From Gracilariopsis chorda (Eukaryota; Rhodophyta; Florideophyceae; Gracilariales; Gracilariaceae): a DNA stretch of 64,000 bases. Shown here piece after piece: positions 32,420 through 41,640 of the stretch (within the stretch, counting starts at the first letter, position 1; every line of letters begins with the position of its first letter). The position numbers and the translations under genes are program-made. Under the pieces are notes generated by a model. The model was not told the DNA's origin, did not search any database, and worked only from the letters and a program-made list of their open reading frames with translations. Location: NCBI GenBank assembly GCA_003194525.1, contig NBIV01000079.1, positions 124,001-188,000 on the forward strand. Direction: 5' to 3'.

Positions 32420-34306
32420 ATGAGTGCCAGAACTCTGCAACGTGTGACTGCAGACAGTGCCATACACACTTTGCCATCGGCTGCACTTGCGCTTTCTTCC
32501 CATGCGTCCAATCAGCCACCAACCGCAGGTGAAGGTGTCGTTCGTTCAAACGGCGATATTGTTCATTCAGACATTGACGCTATTGGAGAAAGGCAGCTTC
32601 CGCCAAACTCTGTAATGATTCCAACTGCATCAATGAAGAGGTGACTAAAAGCGTCAGACCGACCAGGCGTTCCCACTGGCACCACAGTTTCCGCAAGAGC
32701 ACTCTTCAACCGTTTGTATCAAGAATGGATGCGACGCGACTCAAACGCGATGCGGGATGACTTTCCAATCTACACTGCCATGGCAAACTCCGTTAAGGAC
32801 GATATTCGCTCCTTCCGGTATCATCGATTGGGTGTGGAACGCGGTACTCGCACCTATAGGTCAGTGAGGAGAGAGTTTCCTTCGCAGTTCATACAACTGA
32901 AACGGAAGCTGGTTGAACTGTAACCTGTCTTAGCAGCTGCAAAAAGTGGTTGGGTCATGAATGGATTCATCAAGGAAGCAATTCAGAGGGATAAGAAGGC
33001 TGCTGCCGAGGCCTCCAAAAGACGAGCAAAGACTGCACAACGTGATGAACAGGTTCGCATTCAGAATGCAGAGGATTGTTTGGAGCCTCAAACGAGTACA
33101 AAGCAGACAGAACGGCCGCATTATTTCGTTGAAGCGAGATATGATGTCGACCGCCCTGGAGGAGACAGAGCGACACCTCAGAGATGGACATTGTTGGCAG
33201 CAAATGAGGATCAGGAATTTCAAGCGAGAGTTGACATTGCGGATGAGGGACATCATTCAGGTGCAGTGCATACCGGTCACATATCAGAGGATCGAAACCT
33301 ATTCGAGCATATTCATGTCGAAAATGTTTTCGAAATCGAAGACGCAGGTCACAGCGATTCCAGCAACACCGGTTCAGAATATTACGATGATGATAGTCCT
33401 GAACCTCCTCAGAATGGTGTTTCGTTGCGTTCCCTAACAAATCACTGCAATGAACGAGAGGGGAGGTGGACAAAGAAGAACAATGACATTCTCAGCAGCA
33501 AACAGGTGGATCAATCAGAGGCATCGGAGGAAGAATATGGGAATCATGAAAATGACGAGATATTTTCACGTCCGCGACAGCGAAAAACTGGTGCTCAGAA
33601 GCAGCCAAAGAAGAAGGGCATCACTGATGTAGGTGATTCGGAGGATGAAGCGGAATCGGAGCATGACGACGAAGTGATACTTCAACATCCGCGCGACATG
33701 CAAGCTGCAGCTGTTCAGCAACAGCCGAAGAGAAGCAGCCTCATCGGCAAGGAAGTTGATTCATTGGAGGAACAGTCGGAGAATGATGACGAAGATGAAG
33801 TACGTGCGCCTCCGCGTCCACGAGCTACTGTTTCTAACAAAGAGCCGAAGAAGACCGGAAAGCGTTGACACTGTCCACAAGTCAGGCAGCGAGAGCGAGT
33901 TAAGCGTAGGAAACAGGTGTCTCTTGCCACTACTAATCCTTCCCGTGGCACGTTCTTGAAAACCAAAGAAGGAAGTACTCACACTGGACTGGTTTCAACC
34001 TCGCAATTGCAGCAGAAAACACAGAAAGTTCAGAGCAATATGTCGAGAAGGAATTCTCAGAAACGTTCTGGAAAGAATCTTTTGAACAAATCCACGGCGC
34101 ATCCCCGTCCAGGCCCTGTGGCTCACCGTAAGTGGAGGAATCGTCAATATTCAACCAGCATTACCCGCGCTCTTCCACATACTTTCGAGACCAAGTAAGT
34201 GTTCATTATCCCGCTAACACCGAAAAGGCAAGATCTCTGAAGTTCTCTAATATCCTTCTCACATATCTTTTCTCACCACTACAGATTCAAGTCTACCACT
34301 ACTTAA
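32420..34306 (+). pseudogene. Acidic accessory protein of the CACTA-like element, with spliced last exon
   Basis: One plus-strand frame runs from ATG 32420 to 34194 and, after removal of a 90-nt intron, to TAA 34304-34306. It is interrupted only by in-phase TGA 32642-32644, TAA 32921-32923 and TGA 33866-33868, with no frameshift. The middle part (32957-33865) holds an imperfect repeat of about 38 residues, each with an acidic run (SEASEEEYGNHEND, DSEDEAESEHDDE, EEQSENDDEDE) followed by RP and a basic KKP/PKK stretch. The part after the third stop is strongly basic. No family is recognised. The position, divergent from the transposase, is where CACTA elements often carry a DNA-binding partner. 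Three clean stops without indels suggest decay by base change, or undetected introns. Confidence 0.5.
34195..34284 (+). other. Spliceosomal intron (90 nt)
   Basis: The donor is GTAAGT at 34195. The acceptor is a pyrimidine-rich tract ending CACTACAG at 34284. CTAAC at 34214 and CTAAT near 34246 are branch-point candidates. Splicing removes an immediate TAA and adds a short last exon of seven codons in phase. Confidence 0.6.
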
Positions 34307-34559
34307 TGATGGGGTGGCCGCGGCGGCGTTCGTACGATAGCGCTGGACCGATCTCCGTGCTACTTCTGGTTCTGCTGGGGGCGACAAGTTCTGTGTTGTC
34401 TCTGCGTTCATATGTGTTGCTACTATGTGTATTGTTCCGAGGAAAATATAGTCATCCTACCAAACCATGGATGGTGATAAGATAATAATATAAAACTTTT
34501 GAAGTCCTTTCTCTGATTTTGTTGAGCACTGATTGCGAGCAAAAAAGGGTTTCATTTAG

Positions 34560-35067
34560 TCCTAACTCTAGTACCATTGGGGCCATAATTCGACCCCAAG
34601 AAGACCGTCTTTTGTACTTGTAATGACTACGAGAAGAATGCTGCTAAGTAACGATTCAGAGCTTAATTGGGCCACAATGAGGGCTCTTTTCAGGTGCCTT
34701 AATTGTACTTGTTTTGTCCAACAATGGGTCGTATAAGTGATCCCTACGATGAGGCCCATAAAAGTCCCATGCGTAGTACAAATGTACAATTCGGGACATG
34801 TATGGACATCAATTCGTCCTGATATTGTTCCAATCTTGCCAACGTTGTGGGCTGTATTGGGAGACTTACTTCGGACTGATCGTGTCCCTATACAGGACTT
34901 CATTCGGCATGCTGAATGTGGCCATTTGTCGCCCATAATCTTTGTCCTGCTTTTGGACAACTCTCGGCCATCGTTGGGACATATACTGTCATAATTTGAA
35001 AAGATAGTTTTTGCCATCTATCGTCCATTTATTGGCCATACGTGGGCCACCTATTTTGTTCACAGGG
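34560..35067. repeat. Right subterminal repeat array of the CACTA-like element
   Basis: About 500 bp of degenerate short repeats in both orientations: TGGCCA/GGGCCAT words alternate with TGTCC/GGGACAT words at roughly 15-30 bp spacing. The terminal bases read GTTCACAGGG. The left end has a shorter array of the same words. Frames crossing it are artefacts of the repeats. Confidence 0.6.
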
Positions 35068-36320
35068 GATCATTGACCTGGCTTGCCAGCATTGAAGCAG
35101 CAAACATGATGTCTGGCCTTGATGAGACCGCCAAGTACACCACGCGTCCTACCAAGTTACGGTATGGGCCATGTACTCCAGGTGGAACATGCCGTTCTTC
35201 CTCTCGTCGTGCTTTGATGTCACATAGGGACATTCATGGTGTCCGTGCAACGTTGGAGTTCGCCAGACAATTTTCTAGCAGTTTCTTGTCAATATATCTG
35301 CATTTTTGTACCTTTATTCCGTTCCAGTCTCTCATTATGTCAAATATCACAAAACGTTTTGCCTTGTCAAGAACCTTAACCTTGAAGTGCTTCTGTAATT
35401 CTGACATAAAGTCTTCCAGAAGAGATCGGGGGTTAGAAGATGTCAATAGGTCATCAACGACTACTACGATGGTCAAGGCTCTGCTGTTGGACTTGTATAT
35501 ATAGAGTTGGCTGTTCGTGCCGGACTGTTTGAATCCCAAGCGCAATAGCTCTTTGTGAATCAGAGATCCCCATATTGTCCGACCTGTTTTGCGACGTACA
35601 CTGACTTTAGGAGCAAGGATACCTTGCCCGGAACATATGATGATTCAGAAGCGTTTTGGGGTTTCTCAATTATTAGAGGGTCGTCCAGATCCCTGTACAG
35701 GTATATATTGCTAATATCTATCGTTTCTAGTAGCAGCCCTTGCGCTGCAGCATTTGCAGACAAAAGAAGATTGGTTTTAAGTCAGGCAATGGGGATGTAC
35801 AAGTTGTCTGGGTCGTAGTTCAAGTACGAACGCTGCACGTTCACCCGTGCTACGCAACGTGCCTTTGGAATAATTCGCAGAGGGTCGAAGCTTAATGATT
35901 TTGCTAAGAACTTCCATCGGAATGGCAATGGTTTCATGCCAGTTTTTCTATCAATCAGCTTCCAAGTGTCTTTTTCTACCAACTCATTGTACTCCCTGTC
36001 GATGGCTTCTGCCCATCCTAGCATCACTTTAGCTTCTGCAAAGCTCTTGGGGATTCTGCCATCATCCCCAAGGTCCTTGGATCGTGAGTGTGCGACAATG
36101 CAATGAGCAAGAGAGGCATCTAGATGATCTTCATCATCCTCACTCATGGTTTTTTCGGCTTCGCATCTTCTAAGAGACGAGAAGTCCATAAGATCGTGGA
36201 TTGAAGAAAGGGACTCCTTTTTAACCTTAGAATCTGCCTCCTGACACTTTATTACTTTTCCCGTGGATTGGATGTATATCCTGTGCAGTTTCCGCGAGCT
36301 CTGCATCCCCACGAAGTGTG
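35068..36320 (-). pseudogene. Copia fossil, reverse transcriptase portion
   Basis: The minus-strand translation shows WAEAIDREYNELVEKDTWKL, a Copia-specific RT lead-in, then FRWKFLAKSLSF and a catalytic-region VVVDDLLTSS. The following SSRPDIMFAASML block leads toward RNase H. It is broken in several places. It ends at the junction with the CACTA-like element. Confidence 0.85.
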
Positions 36321-36399
36321 CAGGAATAGTGCGTGGTAGGAGCTTCTTATTCGCAAAGACTTCAGGCCCTTATATGAACGCGTGTCCTTCTTGCCCAAA

Positions 36400-37320
36400 C
36401 TTCAGTAAGTTTGTGAGCTACGGTTTTCGTCCGACCCATAACGTGTAAGGAACCTTCATTCCTGCTCGATGATGTGGTAGACGGTTTCTTAAGTAGTTTG
36501 CGTGAGAGATGGCTTCCTCCCAAAGTTCATGCGGTAGCTTGGAGGCAAACAGGAATGTTCTAGCCGCCTTCCACAAGTCTTGGATGACTTTCTCTGCTAC
36601 GCCGTTCGATTGTTGTGCGTACAGTGGGGTGAACTCTAGTATTATACCATGCTTCATCGCGTATGAGACAAAGTCGTCAGACCTACTCCTAACCGCCCCT
36701 TCAAGCCGAACGCAGTACATTAGGTTAGGAGGTAGTTCAATTTCCGTGCGAGCCTTGTACCAGCTGACAGATTCAAAGACCTGCGTCTTTTTACATAAAC
36801 ATTATATTGAACCTGCTCTCGTTTTGTCATTATTCAGGAATTGCGTATACTTGGAACCTTTTAAAGATGTTGGGTTAGTAGGTCCGGTGAGATCAGTTTG
36901 CGTTAACTCCAATGTTCTCTGCACCACGAAGTGTGATTGCCATAGCGGGGCACGCTTGGCACCGGCGTCAATGAACGGAGTGCATATGACATTGTTGACT
37001 TCGTCTGAGGAGAATTCCGGTACGCAATGACACAATTCAATGCATGTCAAGAGCTTTTCTCTGCCAAGTTGTCCAAGTTTCTCGTGCGAATCCTTTGCTA
37101 TGTTGACAGGTGCATGTGCCGTGGCTTGTACCTGTGGTGGTGGTACCGGGCTGGGTAGGGGATAGAGCCCGACCCTCGGAGTGGGTTGTTGTATGACTTT
37201 GCCCGTTGTGCGGTCTCTAATTATTAAGCCGTTGGAGAATTGTACCTCGACATAAGTCGCCAAGACGGATGAAGATACCAAGATAGAGTCGAAGGTTGGA
37301 GTGTGTTTGGCCGGTAACAT
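36400..37320 (-). pseudogene. Copia fossil, integrase portion
   Basis: A pre-integrase zinc-binding remnant (SHEKLGQLGREKLLTCIELC) leads into the integrase core. GIILEFTPLYAQQSNGVAEK is the conserved block around the last catalytic residue, followed by LPHELWEEAISHANYLRNRL. It is broken in several places. Confidence 0.85.
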
Positions 37321-37439
37321 AAGCCCAGTTCCGAAAGATAGCTTTATTTTTCCGCATCCTACGATCTCTGACTGGTGGTTGCAAGTGTTTACTCATTGCG
37401 AAGGTGTTTGGTGATATTCTCAGAGCAACTGTTTGTCCT

Positions 37440-38395
37440 TGATGAACACATGAATAGCCCCAGAATCTAGCGATGTTGGGGTTATTATGTCCTGGTGGAG
37501 ACTGGCATTAGCTAGTGCTATGAATCCGCGGTGGTGATTCCTGTTTTTGTGGTCATGGTTGCCGCTACCGTTTGGTCGCCCTTGGTTGTTGGCGTCGGGA
37601 GAATTGTTTGAGTCCCAAGTTCGATTGTTGTTGCGTCCTTCTCCTTTGTTATACTTATTATTGCAGCATTTATGGTTGGGCTGTTGTTAGTTATTGTTCT
37701 TATTGCGCCAAAATTCGGTCATGATGTGTCCAATGTGTCCATAATTCCAACATACGACTCCCTCTTTATTCCATTTTGTACACTGCTTGCGTCGGGTTGT
37801 AGATTTCTTCGCAGCGGGGTAAGGGAGACTGCTATCATTCTTGGCCTCTGTGATCTTCGTTGTAGATGTAGAAGCCCGGTGAATACGTTGGTCCATTTTA
37901 GATCGCAAAAGCGAAATGACTTCATCTTATTCCATGTTGGCTGCGTCGGCCAGCAGTTTGATTGAGAGATTCACTAATTTTAGCGACTTCTAAGAAGGTT
38001 GTCTCCAGCTCTAGCAAATGTCTCTGTATGTCGTCGCCATCCCTGAATGTCAAGGTGTTTAGCTTTTGGCGAAGGTTCAACTTGGATTTTGTGTTGCCCT
38101 TCTTGTCGGTGTACTCAAGTTTATTCCATACCTCCAAAGCAGAGCAGTGTTCCCGTTCGAGTAGTTCCGAAGCTGCAACGATCGGATTCGTGTAAAGGTT
38201 CTGGACGATGGCCTATCTTGCCTTACGATCGGCATCTTCCCATCTCTTTCGAGATGCAGCGGAACCCTCAAATGGACGAAGTTCCGTCAGAAGACAAATA
38301 ATGATTGTATGGAGTGCATGAGCCATTTGTAATAATCAGCGCCCCTTTTTAGACGGGTTATAAGTTTATTTTCGTTTTGAATCTCAGATTCCATT
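37440..38395 (-). pseudogene. Copia fossil, Gag and protease portion
   Basis: Gag begins at an ATG at 38395 with a GADYYKWL segment matching the Copia Gag opening. A CCHC-like knuckle (CWNYGHIGHIMTEF) lies near 37745. A protease-like LDSGAIHVF is near 37460. It is broken. Confidence 0.75.
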
Positions 38396-39242
38396 GCTTA
38401 GTACCACTCAACGCAAGACTAAGTGAGACTGGCAGAAAGGATTCTTCACCTGTCCCCTACCGGTCGAGGAATCCTTCCACTACTTTTTCGTAGCCGGTTC
38501 CACTGGCAGGAGATACTATCTCCGGTTCCCTAAAGGTCAGAGCTCTGGCTCCGAGTAAGAATCTCTCGGTGAGATGCGCCTTCAGGGGCCTCTCCAAGTT
38601 CTGCGCAATCCAGAACTAGGGTGATTGTAACTTACGGAATGTCCAGGAGAGGTTACTAACAGCAGGACATGTGTTCCCCTATTAGCCTTCTCTAAATCCT
38701 TACGGCTACTTGCGAGGAGATCGGGCTCCGTGGATTTACTTGTCCTCATTAAGGTCCCGGCCAAACGAAGAGACACCCTGTCCACTTACAAGCAGCTACA
38801 ATCACCCCAGCTGAGCCAGTTATACAGCAGGTGTGCTACCCGCAGGTTTAGTTCAAGTACCCAGTTGATTCCCAACCGGTATTTGGCTTGCCAATCTTAG
38901 CTCAGCCAAGTGCTAACTTCTGTAAAGTGTTAATAGCAGCGGAGGACCTATTCAGGACTTACGAATTTGCTCGTCTTATATTCGACTTCCCTTTCTGGGT
39001 AGTGAAACTGCGAGGCCTTAGTCATAACTTGAATGTTCCCAGATCGCCGTCGATACTTGTATTTCAAGGTTGTAGACTGCTATGAGGAGCGTGCGTAGCT
39101 GTGATGAGTCGCCACTAGAAGATTCAGGTGGTCAGTTCAGACCGGACATCCGGGGCAGGGGTTGTTCAACGACACGGTTGCTTTCAAGAAGCGTCTAGTG
39201 TGCACGCTCTAACGCAAAGAAGAATAAGGGGGGGTACGACGA
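38396..39242. other. Leader region of the Copia fossil, no gene
   Basis: It lies between the Gag start and the G-rich minisatellite, where the primer-binding site and leader would be. TGGTAC at 38401-38406 (minus strand) faintly recalls a primer-binding site but is far from the candidate 5' LTR. No coding motif is seen. Confidence 0.3.
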
Positions 39243-39480
39243 GACAGCCCAGTAGTGTACGTGTGGGGAGGGGCGGGGGATGGCCAGGACAGCATGCAAA
39301 CCAAGTAGTATGTGCGCCAGAGGGGAGAGTGACGTCGACAAAACGGCAGCCAAGTAGTAGGTTCATCGAAGGGGGGGGCAGGGTGGCGGCGAAAACATGG
39401 CAGCCAAGTAGTGTGTGCGCCAAGAAGGGGGCACAGCAAAAAGACGGGAGCCAATTAATATGTTCGTAGAGGGGGGGAAT
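39243..39480. repeat. G-rich minisatellite, about 50-bp period, five units
   Basis: Units begin near 39243, 39297, 39347, 39402 and 39448. Each reads roughly GCAGCCAAGTAGT, then TGTGCGCCA, then a G-run of four to nine. The strand is strongly purine-biased, and G-quadruplex formation on the plus strand is plausible. Confidence 0.7.
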
Positions 39481-39614
39481 GGCAGCTAAGACACTGCGGG
39501 AAGAGGGTTGGGTGCGGCGTCGGGGCAGCCGGGTTCCCAAACAAGATATTCAGAGGGGTGGGTTCCCGCGGAAAGGCAACCAATAAAAGTTCTCAGACGG
39601 GAGAAGTGTGGCCG

Positions 39615-39775
39615 CGCAAGCGTAGGCGTGGGTGTGCGACAGCGCGCGCGCAGGAGAGGATAGTGGTTGCGCGGCAGCGCACGCACGTGCGTAGAGGGTG
39701 GATGTGGGGTAGCGTGCGCGTGGGCGGAGAAGGTGGGTTTGTCGTAGCGCGCGCGAATAGAAACGCGGAAGGTGT
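39615..39775. repeat. GC-rich minisatellite, about 35-bp period, four units
   Basis: Each unit has a GTGGG(T/C)-type start and an alternating purine-pyrimidine tract such as AGCGCGCGCGCAG, AGCGCACGCACGTGCG, AGCGTGCGCG or AGCGCGCGCGAA. Such tracts can adopt Z-DNA. The array follows directly after the 50-bp minisatellite. Confidence 0.55.
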
Positions 39776-39833
39776 CGTCCGGGGGGTGCTTCAGCGACAA
39801 TCCTATCATGTAGTGGGGTTAGAGTTTACTCCC

Positions 39834-39953
39834 TGGCTGCTTCTTCGGCCTTATGGGAAGGGCAGATCAGGGAGGTCATTTATTTATTGCCTCCAGTTGG
39901 AACGAGGGGACTTTATTCCCCGTTTCCACTAGTGGCTAGCGTAACTCCATCCA
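39834..39953 (-). repeat. Candidate 5' LTR of the Copia fossil
   Basis: It is the partner of 23739-23858 at about 85% identity, in the same orientation, with TG...CA ends on the minus strand and the AATAAATAAATGA block. The Gag start is 1.4 kb downstream, unusually far for Copia, so an unrelated dispersed repeat is the alternative. Confidence 0.5.
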
Positions 39954-40091
39954 TAAATGTCACACTTGTATCGGTATCGGATAAGAATCGATAAAAAGCA
40001 AATGGGTCAGGAGGATACAACGGTACAAAGGCTAGTTGTTGGGAAGTGGAGCAAACGTTGACGTAATACCTTCATGAGCTAACAAGGGAAA

Positions 40092-40125
40092 CCGGCCTTC
40101 GGCCGCAGGTGGCGCTTTGCACCGC
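40092..40125 (-). repeat. Helitron 1 3' double hairpin
   Basis: CGGCCTTCGGCCG forms a tight stem-loop, followed by a second imperfect GGCGC/GCACC-type stem. It lies 96 nt beyond the helicase stop. Similar double hairpins are at 47298-47329 and 47753-47787. Confidence 0.65.
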
Positions 40126-40220
40126 GGCCAAGAGTTTGCGTAAGATATTCGCACAAATTTTGGTTTACGCATACACTAAACTATGCAAAATAAATGACGC
40201 CTCTCTACAAAGTCAACAGA

Positions 40221-41640
40221 TTATTGTAGAACAGGGTGTTTTATGCTTACTAGCATTGGATGAAAATCGTGCGAATTTCGGGGCGTCTCGTCTTCACTAT
40301 GAAGCAGTAACACATCATCAGAGTCTCTCACACGCGACAGCCCAACCTACGCTAGACCCGGCAAAAAAAAGTTTTTTCGAAAGTCAACTAAAATTTTCTC
40401 TTCTCCAGCGTCTGTCCTTGCGCTTTATGCAGAGTTGCTGCGAATACCAATCTGATGGAAAACTGTCGAAGTTTGATTTTCAATCTACAAACTCAAAGAA
40501 AAAGTCAATACGATGTAGTAAAAAGCTTTGCTCAAATTCCTCATGTTTATCTATGCCCGAAATTCTAATCACTCTGCGGGAAATGCTGTCAATGATAAAC
40601 ATCTTTCCATTCAGTAAGTGCGGATGAAGCAGTTTCGAATCAAAATAACAGCAACACCCAACTTCAATTTCAAATGATGGTGCAGGACTCCAGTTGTAGC
40701 GTAATTATACGTTAGTTCAAGTCCATTGATACTATTTGTGTGAAAGTTTTCACCGTTTGTCCCTCGACTGGGAAAGTTCGTCGTTTCGAACTTCAAGTCA
40801 AATATTTTTTTTGGGAAATATTCAATGCGCTCTGTTTATGTTACTCCATTATTTGGTTTGTTGGCGCAACAATGAATCGGTTGAGCGTGACATCTTCCTT
40901 CTTCGGTGTTGTAAACCATTTCCACAGCAATTTTTATGCTTCGTGTACATCTGATGGAGACCTGAGTCGAAGCCTTGCAAATGCTGAAAACGTCGCATGA
41001 CCAAGACTGGGCAAACGTTTGGCAAAATCTGGATCATCTTGTTGACAAACCTGTTCTGAAAGGCGAAGAACTTTGACTATTCCGTCCCGGAGCTCGCAAG
41101 AGTACCATGAAAACTTCTGTAGCAGACTCACTGGAATAACAGGAATTGTTCCATCCATTTCGGATACTGTTCTCGTTCTTGGAACCACTGAAATCAGTTG
41201 CAGATAGTGGCCGGCCATAACTACGACCATGCTTCCAAAGTCTTTCGTAGAATTTCTTAAGTACTTCAATACGATGTTCACAATCTCGAGGAGCATTTTC
41301 GGGCAAATTGAAGCTTCAAAAACTACCAGCAAAACAGTTCTCCGGATTAATTCTGTTCTCTGTAAACGTGGTCCGTACTTCGAAAGTGTCCGACTCTCTA
41401 ATTTGCGAATCTTTGTTGCCATAGACTCCAAATCCAAACAAGCTATGCAAAGTTCTTCCGCCTTCATATATTGCAGCAGTAATACCTGTCTTGGCTTTCA
41501 TCTGCACCAATAGGCCTTCGTGCTGAACAATGTCTCTTAGCAAAGACATATAATAGGTCTTCCCTGTCCCCGCTCGTCCTTGTAAGAATTAAACGCTTCC
41601 GTGTGTGTTGAGTATTTCAGACTCTTCCATTCTCTCTCGG
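40221..41640 (-). pseudogene. Helitron 1, Pif1-type helicase domain
   Basis: Motifs run in order on the minus strand. The lead is FDYLKEGQKQVFDKIM. Walker A is intact as GRAGTGKTYYM at 41552-41582 but is separated by a frame change from the lead. KTGITAAIYEGGRTLHSLFG matches helicase motif Ia. Walker B reads VVFEAS, so the expected DEAS Asp is replaced. Motif III reads VVVMAGHYLQL, with His for the usual Asp. The C-terminus has GLSRVRDSDDVLLHSEDE near 40300. Substitutions at catalytic positions point to decay. Confidence 0.8.

Larger units (their letters stand above)
24698..35067. mobile_element. CACTA (EnSpm)-like DNA transposon, 10.4 kb, nested in the Copia fossil
   Basis: The ends read CCCTATGAAAAG at 24698 and, on the minus strand from 35067, CCCTGTGAACAA. 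Related subterminal blocks follow, both containing GGCCAATAAATG (near 24739 from the left and near 35029 from the right). The Copia reading stops at one end and resumes at the other. GAT abuts both ends (24694-24696 and 35068-35070, allowing one base of slack), consistent with the 3-bp duplication of CACTA elements. Inside are a Transposase_21-type transposase (minus), a divergent acidic accessory gene (plus) and a further minus-strand frame at 25956-26747. The ends do not begin CACTA, so this may be a divergent branch. The transposase is broken. Confidence 0.72.
23739..39953 (-). mobile_element. Copia (Ty1)-type LTR retroelement fossil, split by a nested transposon
   Basis: On the minus strand the parts come in Copia order: Gag with a CCHC-type knuckle (38395 to about 37690), a protease-like region near 37450, integrase (about 37300-36400), reverse transcriptase (about 36300-35070) and RNase H (about 24690-24114). 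Between reverse transcriptase and RNase H lies the 10.4-kb CACTA-like element at 24698-35067; the two Copia portions are collinear on either side of it. Putative 120-bp LTRs are at 39834-39953 and 23739-23858. Without the insertion the element would be about 5.8 kb, normal for Copia. It is clearly broken, with ten or more defects, and old: the candidate LTRs differ at about 18 of 120 positions. A long leader (38396-39833) contains G-rich minisatellites. Confidence 0.8.

Noticed and set aside
34568-35017. A 149-codon minus-strand frame at the right end of the CACTA-like element
   Set aside because: It lies wholly within the subterminal repeat array and has no motif.
39184-39932. Several frames over 100 codons in the G-rich minisatellite
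   Set aside because: They follow from stop-poor GC-rich repeats and carry only repeat-derived residues.
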